Source: Eutrophocola sp965662685
GTDB lineage: Bacteria; Pseudomonadota; Gammaproteobacteria; Pseudomonadales; Pseudohongiellaceae
DNA length: 64,000 bases
NCBI GenBank assembly: GCA_965662685.1
Contig: CBFIIQ010000007.1
Location: 20,460 to 84,459 of the forward strand
Reading direction: 5' to 3'
Positions 9,426-17,554 of this stretch are shown piece after piece; within the stretch, counting starts at the first letter, position 1, and each line of letters begins with the position of its first letter. The translations under genes were made by a program, and so were the position numbers. The notes beneath the pieces are model-generated. The model was not told the origin of the DNA, did not search any database, and saw only the letters and a list, made by a program, of their open reading frames with translations.

Positions 9426-10778
9426 ATGTACCTGAAATTGCTGAAAAACAATGTGAAGCAAGGAATCCTTAACTTGCACTTACCGGATGGGACCAGTCAC
9501 CACTTTGGGCAATCCGGTATTGAAGCTCACTGGTATATCCGCGATGAGAGAGCAATAAAACGCATAGCCCGGGACTGGGAATTTGAACTGGGTCAGACCT
9601 ACATGGAAGGTGGCTGGGATACAGGTGATCAGGATCTGCGCATTCTTCTGGGTTTGCTGCGCACCAACTTTTCGCCTAAAGGCGTCATCAAGTGGTATAC
9701 ACCACTGGTAAAGCTGTACCAGCAATTCAACCATATCACTCGCAGTTATCGAAATATCGCACATCATTATGATACCGAAGAAACTATTTTCNNNNNNNNN
9801 NNNNNNNNNNNNNNNNNNNNNNNNNNNNNNNNNNNNNNNNNNNNNNNNNNNNNNNNNNNNNNNNNNNNNNNNNNNNNNNNNNNNNNNNNGCTGTACCAGC
9901 AATTCAACCATATCACTCGCAGTTATCGAAATATCGCACATCATTATGATACCGAAGAAACTATTTTCCGCATGCTTCTTGATAAGGAAATGTATTATTC
10001 ATGTGCCTATTTTCGCGATCAGAATGACAACATTGAACAGGCGCAGCTTAACAAGGCCAGGCACATCGCCAGTAAACTAATGCTCAAGCCCGGCATGACA
10101 GTTCTCGATATTGGCTGTGGCTGGGGCAGCCTGGCCTTTCATCTTGCCACGCATCATGATGTGCATGTCACCGGTATCACGTTATCGAAGGAGCAATTAC
10201 GGGTAGCCACTGATGAAGCAAAAAACCGCGGCCTTTCGGACAAAACCACATTCTTGCTATCCGATTATCGCGAACATCAGGGTAACTATGATCGTATAGT
10301 CAGTGTGGGTATGCTGGAACATGTCAGTGTGGCTGCTTTGCCGACATATTTCAGCCGGGTTAATGACATGCTTGATGACGAAGGTGCCGCGCTCATACAT
10401 ACCATCGGCAATAAAACCGTTCCCCTGGAAACCAATCCCTGGATCAATCGATATATTTTTCCTGGCGGCAGAATTCCCAGCCTTTCAGAAACCGCCATTG
10501 GTATTGAAAAAAGCCGCTTGATGCTGACCGACGTGGAAATATGGAGAATGCATTATGCCTGGACACTAAGAGCATGGCTGGAACGATTTGAAGCTCACAA
10601 GGATGAGATACTGGAACTTAAGGATGAGTCTTTTTATCGTATGTGGGAATTCTATCTGGCGGTATGTGACATGAGTTTTGAATTTGCCAATCTGGTGGTA
10701 TTCCAGTGCCAGCTGGCGAAACAGCATGGTGTTATACCGGTAACCCGGGATTACCTCTATCAGGAACACAGCGAATAG
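9426..10778 (+). CDS. cfa: Cyclopropane-fatty-acyl-phospholipid synthase (interrupted by an assembly artefact)
   Basis: This SAM-dependent methyltransferase adds a methylene bridge to unsaturated acyl chains of membrane phospholipids. It has an N-terminal lipid-binding-like region and a Rossmann methyltransferase domain with the SAM motif VLDIGCGWGSL, followed by GMLEHV and the 'MHYAWTLRAWLERF' helix typical of Cfa. The 98 N at 9792-9889 sit between two identical 79-bp copies (9713-9791 and 9890-9968). Removing the Ns plus one copy takes out 177 nt (59 codons), keeps the frame and gives a normal-length protein of 391 residues. The gene should be read as intact. Confidence 0.93.
   Translation: MYLKLLKNNVKQGILNLHLPDGTSHHFGQSGIEAHWYIRDERAIKRIARDWEFELGQTYMEGGWDTGDQDLRILLGLLRTNFSPKGVIKWYTPLVKLYQQFNHITRSYRNIAHHYDTEETIFXXXXXXXXXXXXXXXXXXXXXXXXXXXXXXXXXLYQQFNHITRSYRNIAHHYDTEETIFRMLLDKEMYYSCAYFRDQNDNIEQAQLNKARHIASKLMLKPGMTVLDIGCGWGSLAFHLATHHDVHVTGITLSKEQLRVATDEAKNRGLSDKTTFLLSDYREHQGNYDRIVSVGMLEHVSVAALPTYFSRVNDMLDDEGAALIHTIGNKTVPLETNPWINRYIFPGGRIPSLSETAIGIEKSRLMLTDVEIWRMHYAWTLRAWLERFEAHKDEILELKDESFYRMWEFYLAVCDMSFEFANLVVFQCQLAKQHGVIPVTRDYLYQEHSE
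9792..9889. other. Assembly gap (98 N) inside cfa, flanked by a duplicated 79-bp contig end
   Basis: The 79 bases before the gap (9713-9791) and the 79 bases after it (9890-9968) are identical. This is what results when two contigs that overlap by 79 bp are joined with filler Ns instead of being merged. No sequence is likely to be missing. Confidence 0.95.
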
Positions 10779-10845
10779 CAAATCTTATCCCCACGCTATA
10801 CACTTTAGCCATCAAGTTGAACTGAATTCATGGAGATTTGAGATT

Positions 10846-11256
10846 GTGCGTTGCCCCAAATGTTATGCCGACATGAAAGAAGAAATAGTACTCACCCAAT
10901 CAGGTGAAGTCATGATTGATAAATGTGAGCGTTGTGCCGGCCTTTGGTTTGATCAGGGGGAAGCAGAAAAGGTCAAGGATGAATGGACCTCGGTCACTCT
11001 GGATGATGGAGATGCCTATCTCGGTCAGATTTATAACGAAATCACCAATATTGATTGCCCGCGCTGTGAAAAAACCATGGAATCAGTTAAGGATCCGAAA
11101 CAGCCTCATATCCAGTATGAGGTCTGTCAGGAACATGGAATTTTCATGGATGCCGGAGAATTTAGCGATTTTCGCGAGCTCACACTCAAGGAAGCATTCG
11201 ATCATATTCTTGATGTGTATAGAAAAGGCCATAACACACGAGCTGATCAGGACTGA
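10846..11256 (+). CDS. TFIIB-type zinc-ribbon (zf-TFIIB) family protein
   Basis: This 136-residue protein has two zinc-ribbon-like units. The first is C-P-K-C with C-x2-C (CPKCYADM and CERCAGLWFDQGEAE) and the second is CPRCEKTM with 'VCQEHGIFMDAGE'. The C-x2-C-(A/H)-G-x-W-x-D-x-G-E pattern defines this bacterial family, whose molecular role is not established; metal binding is likely. It starts at GTG with a GGAG box 10 nt upstream. No partner gene is evident. Confidence 0.85.
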   Translation: MRCPKCYADMKEEIVLTQSGEVMIDKCERCAGLWFDQGEAEKVKDEWTSVTLDDGDAYLGQIYNEITNIDCPRCEKTMESVKDPKQPHIQYEVCQEHGIFMDAGEFSDFRELTLKEAFDHILDVYRKGHNTRADQD

Positions 11257-11408
11257 GTTGAACAACTGGCAACGAGTTTTGTAGCGATACAGGCTGTTTT
11301 TACTTTTCTTTGAACTTTATTTTTTACGCCCTGTTTTCCCTTCAATACCTGTCAAGGTCAGGCACTTCCATTTTTTTGCCAGAAAGGCGATGATTAGCGT
11401 CCTTTACA

Positions 11409-11437
11409 TTGACCTATCTGATAAATAAACCAATAAA
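11409..11437 (+). promoter_or_regulatory. Candidate promoter of the PEP-utilising subunit gene
   Basis: A TTGACC -35 element (11409-11414) and an AATAAA -10 element (11432-11437) are separated by 17 bp. The predicted transcription start, near 11444, falls inside the left arm of the perfect inverted repeat at 11441-11471, so a repressor bound there would block initiation. The -10 match is only moderate (4 of 6). Confidence 0.4.
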
Positions 11438-11440
11438 ATA

Positions 11441-11471
11441 AACAAGGTTATTTTGAAGAAATAACCTTGTT
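11441..11471 (+). promoter_or_regulatory. Perfect 13-bp inverted repeat (operator or leader hairpin)
   Basis: AACAAGGTTATTT (11441-11453), a 5-nt loop and the exact reverse complement (11459-11471) lie 18 bp before the ATG of the gene at 11490. There is no T-run, so it is not a typical terminator. It could be a DNA operator at the start site or an mRNA hairpin affecting translation. Confidence 0.7.
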
Positions 11472-11489
11472 GATTGCGGAGTCTGACCG

Positions 11490-13307
11490 ATGAGCGAAAA
11501 GAAAAATCCTTTTCCCTTTCCAAGCGAAATAGAGAGTGCCCCGGGGGCTGAGAACTGGGCTGAAATGTATCCCTATTACACCCATGTGCAACCGGAAGAC
11601 GATGAGCGTTTCTGGTTTTATAACTCCATGCATTTCTCCGAACCCATGTCCGCCTTTGACATGATCACTGCCGAGTCTGCCTATCACGCCATGGGCGCGT
11701 ATGTGAATCGGGTGTTTGCTTTCCCTACGGGTAAGGGCATTGACTACCGCTGCATCAACGGACGCATTTATATTACGGCAAATACCGCTACCGACCCGGA
11801 AGAAATCCAGCATCGACTGGGCATCTTTCAGGAACGTGCCGGGCACTATTACGAAAACTGGAATGAAATTTATGGCCAGTGGGAAAAACGTATGGGCCAG
11901 CTCATCAAGGAAATGAATGCCATAAAAATACCTGAGCTGCCTGAATTTGAAGATGAAGCCGTCGTCAAGGAAGCTAAAGGCATAGCCCAGAATCATTACT
12001 TGCGTGAAACCTACAACGATGTACTCGAAAAATATTCCATAATGTGGAATCACCATTTCGAAATGTTGATGTTGGGATACGGGGCCTATGTGGTTTTTTT
12101 CCAGTTCTGCAAGCAGGCGTTTCCGGAAATAACTGACCAGACTGTCGCGCGTATGGTGGCAGGCATAGACGTATTAATGTTCCGGCCCGATGATGAACTG
12201 AAAAAACTCGCCAAGCTGGCGGTAAAACTGGGTATCGATGAAGTCTTTACGTCAGATGGCAATCCCGATGTCATTCTGCCCGCTGTCAAGGCAAAAGGCG
12301 ATGCCGGAAAAGAGTGGCTCGACGCTCTGGCTGAATCAAGAGATCCCTGGTTCAACATCAGTATCGGTGATGGTTTCTATCATTTTGAGCGTAGCTGGAA
12401 TGATGACCTGACAGTACCACTGTCCGCCCTGCCGCACTATATTGAACTGGTCAAACAGGGTGATAACCTGGAGCGCCCCACCGAACAATTAAAAGCAGAA
12501 CGCGAACGCATCATTACTGAATACCGCGATCTGTTGAACACCGATGAGGAAAGAGCTGCTTTCGACCAGATGCTGGGAGTTAGCCATCTGGTATTTCCCT
12601 ACGTGGAAGATCACAAGTTTTACTGCGAGCACTGGTTAACCACCAGCTTTTTCAACAAGATCCGCGAGTTCGGTGATTTACTCGCCATGCATGGCATAGT
12701 TGAAAAAAGCGATGACATCTTTCATATGCATCACACTGAAGTGAATCTCACCTTGGGCAACCTCATGAACAGCTGGGCTGCCGGCTCCAAACCGGTAAAT
12801 CAGGGCTATTGGCCACCCATCATAGCCGAACGCCGCCGCATGCTTGAAGTATTGAAAGAGTGGCAGGCACCCCCGGCGATCGGGCCTATGCCTGACAATA
12901 TTGAAGACCCTGCCCTGCAGATGCTCTGGGGTATCACCACAGAGACACTGAATAACTGGGCAGCACCGGCGATACAAAACGAAAATGAGATTATTGGCTA
13001 TGCGGCCTCCGCCGGGACTGTCGAGGGTATCGCCCGAGTCCTGCGCACTATCAATGACTTTGGACAAATCAATGAAGGCGATATTCTGGTATGCCCTATA
13101 ACCCATCCCAGCTGGAGCCCGTTGTTCAGCAAAATCAGTGCAGCGGTATCCGATATAGGTGGCACCATGTCCCATATGGCGATTGTTGCCAGAGAATACG
13201 GCATGCCAGCAGTCGTTGGCACAGGATCTGCCACCAAGCGCATTAAAAACGGCCAAAGAATCAGAGTTGACGGAGATAGCGGTAAAGTCACTATTCTGGA
13301 TAGTTAA
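11490..13307 (+). CDS. PEP-utilising enzyme, phosphohistidine (mobile-domain) subunit; phenylphosphate synthase alpha-like
   Basis: This 605-residue protein carries the PEP-synthase phosphohistidine domain at its C-terminus: GGTMSHMAIVAREYGMPAVV with His562, followed by TGSATKRIKNGQRIRVDG. It lacks the ATP-grasp domain. The long N-terminal part (about 1-480) is not a PEP/pyruvate TIM barrel and should carry substrate specificity. The known two-gene equivalent is phenylphosphate synthase, whose alpha subunit (about 70 kDa) has the phosphohistidine and whose beta subunit (about 40 kDa) resembles the N-terminal part of PEP synthase. A matching beta-like gene lies at 18915. The enzyme would pass phosphate from ATP via His562 to an unknown hydroxyl or enol substrate. 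A GCGGAG box precedes the ATG, and a strong inverted repeat lies upstream. Confidence 0.82.
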   Translation: MSEKKNPFPFPSEIESAPGAENWAEMYPYYTHVQPEDDERFWFYNSMHFSEPMSAFDMITAESAYHAMGAYVNRVFAFPTGKGIDYRCINGRIYITANTATDPEEIQHRLGIFQERAGHYYENWNEIYGQWEKRMGQLIKEMNAIKIPELPEFEDEAVVKEAKGIAQNHYLRETYNDVLEKYSIMWNHHFEMLMLGYGAYVVFFQFCKQAFPEITDQTVARMVAGIDVLMFRPDDELKKLAKLAVKLGIDEVFTSDGNPDVILPAVKAKGDAGKEWLDALAESRDPWFNISIGDGFYHFERSWNDDLTVPLSALPHYIELVKQGDNLERPTEQLKAERERIITEYRDLLNTDEERAAFDQMLGVSHLVFPYVEDHKFYCEHWLTTSFFNKIREFGDLLAMHGIVEKSDDIFHMHHTEVNLTLGNLMNSWAAGSKPVNQGYWPPIIAERRRMLEVLKEWQAPPAIGPMPDNIEDPALQMLWGITTETLNNWAAPAIQNENEIIGYAASAGTVEGIARVLRTINDFGQINEGDILVCPITHPSWSPLFSKISAAVSDIGGTMSHMAIVAREYGMPAVVGTGSATKRIKNGQRIRVDGDSGKVTILDS

Positions 13308-13510
13308 ACTCAGGAGCCACTGATTTAACGGTAAATAGTTGCCTTTAAGCACTCAGGGCTGATTTGTCTGTGGTAAATTAGGCAGAGCTTGGTTCATGCT
13401 TAATCAGCAGGGTCTGAAGCTATGCAGTCTGGCTCAACTGAAGCACTAATCGCGAAACAGACACATACAATAATTGATAGATAACCTGATTATTTCCATT
13501 GGGAAAGAAG

Positions 13511-13524
13511 TTGCATGGATGCAA
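13511..13524 (+). promoter_or_regulatory. 14-bp dyad (TTGCAT-GG-ATGCAA) upstream of rpfG
   Basis: The two 6-bp arms are perfect complements around two central bases. The dyad is 47 bp before the rpfG ATG and 3 bp before a GATAAT sequence that could act as a -10 element. It is a candidate operator; no clear -35 element was found. Confidence 0.3.
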
Positions 13525-13571
13525 TTGGATAATATGCTCGACAGGTAAATCTGGCCTCTGAGGCAGCATGC

Positions 13572-14567
13572 ATGAACGAAAGCCCAAGTGATGAAAACAA
13601 AAAAAACATTGTTTTCATCATTGATGATCAGGCTACCAGCCGAATTATTATGGAAAGCATTGCCAGGACCATCGATGACCAGATTGAGGTCATGTCCTTT
13701 GACAATGCGATCTCCGCCCTGCAAGCCCTGGAAACAAGTAAACCTGACCTGATTTTGACCGATTATCAAATGCCGGCTATGGATGGCGTGCAATTTATCG
13801 GGAAAATTCGTGCTACCAGTCAATTCAAAGATATCCCAATCATCATCATAACCGCTCTTGACGACAAGGAAGCGCTCTATAACGCTCTGGAAGCTGGCGC
13901 CTCAGACTTTCTTGTAAAACCGGTGGACATTCATGAGTGCCAGGTCCGTTGCCGGAACCTGCTGACCATGCGGCGGCAAAAACTCATCATCAGCAATCAT
14001 GCCCAGTATCTCGAACAAAAGGTCAAGCAAGCCACTGAGCAAGTTCAATTACGCGAGCTTGAAACCTTGAGCAGACTCGCCAAAGCCGGAGAATTCAAAG
14101 GCAAGATCACCGGCCGAAATCTCATGCGGATGGGAGAAATCAGCTATCTTATCGCTGAAAAAATTGGCCTGGATCCTGAACACAGGATGAAGCTTAAGGT
14201 ATCATCAGCGATGCATGACATTGGCAAGATCGGAATACCGGACAATATTCTTTTGAAGGAAGGACCTCTTGAAGACCATGAATTTGAGATCATGAAACGA
14301 CACCCCCAAATCGGCTATGAGATTCTCAAGGACAGCAACTCACCATTTGTCCAAATGGGCGCGATCATTGCCCTTCATCATCACGAGAAATTTGACGGCA
14401 GCGGATACCCAAGAGGCCTTCAGGGTAATGAAATTTCCATAGAAGCGCGCATTGCCATGGTGGCAGACGTTTTTGATGCACTTATATCAGAGCGCCCCTA
14501 CAAGCAGGCCTGGTCAATCGAATCTGCTTTCAGCTATATAGAGGATGGCAGAGGCAAACATTTTGAC
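13572..14567 (+). CDS. rpfG: RpfG-like response regulator with HD-GYP cyclic-di-GMP phosphodiesterase domain (3' end in assembly gap)
   Basis: The visible 332 residues hold a receiver domain (about 12-130, phospho-acceptor Asp64 in LTDYQMP, FLVKP lysine near 118) and an HD-GYP domain with H215-D216 (MHDIGKIGIPDN), ALHHHEKFDGSGYP (GYP at 278-280) and VADVFDALISERPYKQAW. HD-GYP proteins of this type degrade cyclic di-GMP when their receiver is phosphorylated. Xanthomonas RpfG is about 378 residues, so roughly 20-45 C-terminal residues are missing in the 98-N gap after 14567. The in-frame residues beyond the gap do not resemble an HD-GYP end. The gene directly precedes an RpfC-like kinase and is close to a convergent rpfF, which supports assignment to DSF signalling. 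Confidence 0.93.
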
Positions 14568-14665
14568 NNNNNNNNNNNNNNNNNNNNNNNNNNNNNNNNN
14601 NNNNNNNNNNNNNNNNNNNNNNNNNNNNNNNNNNNNNNNNNNNNNNNNNNNNNNNNNNNNNNNNN
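14568..14665. other. Assembly gap (98 N) between rpfG and rpfC, true length unknown
   Basis: Unlike the other two N runs, the flanks here are not duplicated, so real sequence is probably missing: the last rpfG codons and perhaps the rpfC leader or extra N-terminal codons. The identical 98-N length in all three places suggests a default filler. Confidence 0.9.
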
Positions 14666-14685
14666 ATCCAGGGAATCTGGACTCT

Positions 14686-17361
14686 ATGCAGGTTTCGAGC
14701 AGCCAAAAGTCAAGCAAGCGATTTTCGACGGACCGTGAACAGTCGATCGTCAGGTTAATCAACTGCTTTATCGTTGTCGCCTACGTCGCTTTTTGTTACA
14801 CCATAGAGGTACTGCCTAAAACCGTTCTACTAATCTATCTCTACGCTATTCCCTTCTCTATAGTCATCTTTTTCTGGTGCATCAGACATCCCGAACCCAA
14901 CCGAATTCGTCGCATAATCGGCATGCTTGCGGACTTGGGCACCACCACAGCCGCAATGAGTATTTCAGGCGAGGCCTCCAGCCCACTATTCCTGATTTAT
15001 TTATGGACCACGGTAGGCAACGGTTTTCGCTACGGAGAAAAATACCTTTACCTGAGCATGTGCATGAGCATTATCGGTTTCAGCATTGTGCTCCTGTTAA
15101 GCTCTTACTGGTCCGAGCACCTGTATTTTGCTGGCGGGCTATTGATGTCATTGTCCGTTTTGCCTGTCTATATAGCAGCCCTGCTAAGAAGGCTACAGGC
15201 AGCAACAGATGAAGCCCGCAAAGCCAGCCTGGCCAAGAGTCAATTCCTGGCCACCATGAGCCATGAATTACGAACCCCTTTGAATGGCGTGGTCGGCATG
15301 AGCGATATGCTCAATTCCACTGACATGTCTGATGAGCAACGAGGATTTGTAAACACTATTCAAGCTTCTTCAAAAACACTTCTTGCCTTGATTGAAAACA
15401 TTCTCGATTTTTCAAAAATTGAAGCCGGCAAAACCGAACTTGAAGATGTAGAGTTCGATCTACATGAATTGATTCACTCCATTACCGGTATGGTTTACCC
15501 CCAGGCAACAGTTAAAGGAGTGTCATGCAGCGTCCATATCTCGGCAGATGTGCCCTATAGCCTGAGGGGTGATTCAATCCACCTTCGACAAGTACTGCTC
15601 AATTTATTAGGCAATGCCGTTAAATTTACCGACAAAGGGTCTATAGAGCTGAATCTTTTTTCACTGGATTCAGAAGACGACCGGGTAAGACTCAGATTTG
15701 AGGTCATCGACACCGGCATTGGTATGACAAAAAAAGAACAGCAGTCTATTTTTGACAATTTTACCCAGGCCGACCAATCCATCAGCAGAAAATTTGGCGG
15801 TACTGGACTGGGTACTACCATTTCCAAAAAACTGGTGCAGTTAATGGATGGGGAAATCGGGGTGGTAAGCTCACCTGGGCGAGGAAGTAAATTCTGGTTC
15901 GAGCTGGAATTCAAGTTCAAGGCCAGTGAACCGGGTCCGGTGGAAGACGTGCCAATCATTTCCACCACATCGTCGATCCTGATCATCGGAGTCTCCGGAA
16001 GACGCCGAAAAGCTCTCACCCAGAACCTGCAAGAATGGGGATTCGAGTGGGAATACGTTGAAAGCATGGAAGAAGCATACAGCAAGATGCAAATCGCGCT
16101 GGATAGGGCCAGTGGGTACAACGTGGTATTAATTGATCATCTCAGTCTGGGTGAGGAACACGAAATTGATAGCCTGGCATTAAGTATCGCTAATGACCCG
16201 AGAGCCAGTAAAACCAATCTGATTCTGATAAGTTCGGCTAGCATGGAGCAAAGTCGAAGGGCTGCATTATTAGCCTCGGGCTATTTTTGCATACTNNNNN
16301 NNNNNNNNNNNNNNNNNNNNNNNNNNNNNNNNNNNNNNNNNNNNNNNNNNNNNNNNNNNNNNNNNNNNNNNNNNNNNNNNNNNNNNNNNNNNNACCTGAT
16401 TCTGATAAGTTCGGCTAGCATGGAGCAAAGTCGAAGGGCTGCATTATTAGCCTCGGGCTATTTTTGCATACTCAATTCACCCATAGAAAAACGCTTCCTG
16501 TTTAACGCGCTGCATGCGACCAGTAACGCGCAGACAAAGGAAACAAATGTTACCCGCTTATGGAATTTCAAAGCTGACAAAGGGAACAAGGGCAAGCTGA
16601 AGATTTTGGTTGGAGAAGATAATGATACCAACCAGAAAGTTATACGCACTATTCTTGAATACGCCGGCTATGCGGTGGATATATATAAAAATGGCAACGA
16701 CATTCTCAATGCGATCGAAGAAAAACCCTACGATCTGGTAATCCTGGATATGCACATGCCTGAAATTGACGGCATTGAAGCTGCCAAAGCGCTACGCTTT
16801 CTTCAAGCCAGCAACAAGAGAATTCCAATAATCATGCTTACTGCAGATGCAACAGTTGATGCCATTGATGCGAGCAAACAGGCAGATATTGATTTCTTTA
16901 TGACGAAACCACTGGAATCGGAAAAACTACTGAAGACAATCGAAGAACTCACCCTGCCAAACGCTGAATCATTACAAGCGGAGTTATTTGAATCAGATCA
17001 GCAAGTGCTGGACCATAAGACGCTGGACAAGTTATCCAAAATTAATACCAGCCAGGATTTTATGAGAGAGCTGATTAGTGGCTTTATTAGCGATACTAAA
17101 AAACTGATTACCAAAATAAAACTGTCCTTTGAAGAAGAAAACTTTGAGGCTGTCCAGGAGCATGCACACGCCATCAAGGGAAGCGCCCACAATATAGGCG
17201 CCCTGGCCATTGCAGCATCGGCGAAACATATTGTTGATGAAAGCAAAAAAAGAGCTTATGTAAATATGCCAGAACTTTATATCAATCTGGTTCAAATAAG
17301 TGGCATTACCTTTACTGCCTTGAACGCTTATCTCGATGAGCATGAATCCGCTTCTCTTTAG
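14686..17361 (+). CDS. rpfC: RpfC-like hybrid sensor histidine kinase (DSF receptor) with Hpt domain, interrupted by an assembly artefact
   Basis: This inner-membrane kinase has five hydrophobic segments in residues 22-167. They contain the RpfC-type signature RRIIGMLADL and GEASSPLFLIYLWTTVGNGF, close to Xanthomonas RpfC. Then come HisKA (FLATMSHELRTPLNG, His193), the HATPase (HLRQVLLNLLGNAVKFT, DTGIGM, FGGTGLG), a degenerate receiver-like domain, a true receiver (LVILDMHMPEIDGIEA, FMTKPLE) and a C-terminal Hpt domain (HAIKGSAHNIGA). The 98 N at 16296-16393 lie between two 79-bp copies that differ at one base. Removing 177 nt restores a protein of about 832 residues, against about 726 for Xanthomonas RpfC. 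The ATG at 14686 is the first after the other gap, so a few N-terminal residues may be missing. Confidence 0.94.
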   Translation: MQVSSSQKSSKRFSTDREQSIVRLINCFIVVAYVAFCYTIEVLPKTVLLIYLYAIPFSIVIFFWCIRHPEPNRIRRIIGMLADLGTTTAAMSISGEASSPLFLIYLWTTVGNGFRYGEKYLYLSMCMSIIGFSIVLLLSSYWSEHLYFAGGLLMSLSVLPVYIAALLRRLQAATDEARKASLAKSQFLATMSHELRTPLNGVVGMSDMLNSTDMSDEQRGFVNTIQASSKTLLALIENILDFSKIEAGKTELEDVEFDLHELIHSITGMVYPQATVKGVSCSVHISADVPYSLRGDSIHLRQVLLNLLGNAVKFTDKGSIELNLFSLDSEDDRVRLRFEVIDTGIGMTKKEQQSIFDNFTQADQSISRKFGGTGLGTTISKKLVQLMDGEIGVVSSPGRGSKFWFELEFKFKASEPGPVEDVPIISTTSSILIIGVSGRRRKALTQNLQEWGFEWEYVESMEEAYSKMQIALDRASGYNVVLIDHLSLGEEHEIDSLALSIANDPRASKTNLILISSASMEQSRRAALLASGYFCIXXXXXXXXXXXXXXXXXXXXXXXXXXXXXXXXXXLILISSASMEQSRRAALLASGYFCILNSPIEKRFLFNALHATSNAQTKETNVTRLWNFKADKGNKGKLKILVGEDNDTNQKVIRTILEYAGYAVDIYKNGNDILNAIEEKPYDLVILDMHMPEIDGIEAAKALRFLQASNKRIPIIMLTADATVDAIDASKQADIDFFMTKPLESEKLLKTIEELTLPNAESLQAELFESDQQVLDHKTLDKLSKINTSQDFMRELISGFISDTKKLITKIKLSFEEENFEAVQEHAHAIKGSAHNIGALAIAASAKHIVDESKKRAYVNMPELYINLVQISGITFTALNAYLDEHESASL
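16296..16393. other. Assembly gap (98 N) inside rpfC, flanked by a duplicated 79-bp contig end
   Basis: Bases 16217-16295 are repeated at 16394-16472 with a single difference (T versus C at the second base). As in cfa, this marks two overlapping contigs joined with filler. The reading frame is kept if the Ns and one copy are removed. Confidence 0.94.
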
Positions 17362-17416
17362 AATCATGATTTATTGTGCAGGTTTTGCAAAAATCTTTTT
17401 AGCTGAAAATCGCTAG

Positions 17417-17554
17417 CGATATCGGGTTAAAAAACTAAATGAAAATTTGCGGGAAGACCGGATTCGGCAAGAAGAAATGCAAGAACTAAAAAAATATTTG
17501 GGGAATATTTACAGGAAATACAGGGTAAAAAATATGGGACGTTTAGCCAATTAA
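17417..17554 (+). other. Short open stretch between rpfC and rpfF, possible small ORF or gene remnant
   Basis: The frame from a stop before 17417 to the TAA at 17552-17554 encodes a charged, coiled-coil-like stretch (for example NENLREDRIRQEEMQELKK) with only TTG or internal ATG starts. In another frame, an ATG at 17439 opens a 16-residue peptide, MKICGKTGFGKKKCKN, ending at 17489. Neither has a convincing ribosome-binding site. No terminator is evident between the convergent rpfC and rpfF genes. Confidence 0.2.

Noticed and set aside
9713..9968. 79-bp direct repeat around the N run as a mobile-element or recombination signature
   Set aside because: The same length of duplication occurs at the 16296 gap, and removal restores a normal Cfa; it is an assembly artefact.
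11093..11265. Minus-strand and alternative-frame ORFs in the zinc-ribbon gene
   Set aside because: The CxxC pattern is only in the frame annotated; the others lack ribosome-binding sites and domain features.
14666..14738. Codons after the second N run as the true C-terminus of RpfG
   Set aside because: They do not resemble any HD-GYP end, and the gap length is not reliable, so the frame across it means nothing.
17439..17489. 16-residue Lys/Cys-rich peptide as a second quorum-sensing signal
   Set aside because: No ribosome-binding site, export signal or processing gene nearby; chance ORFs of this size are common.
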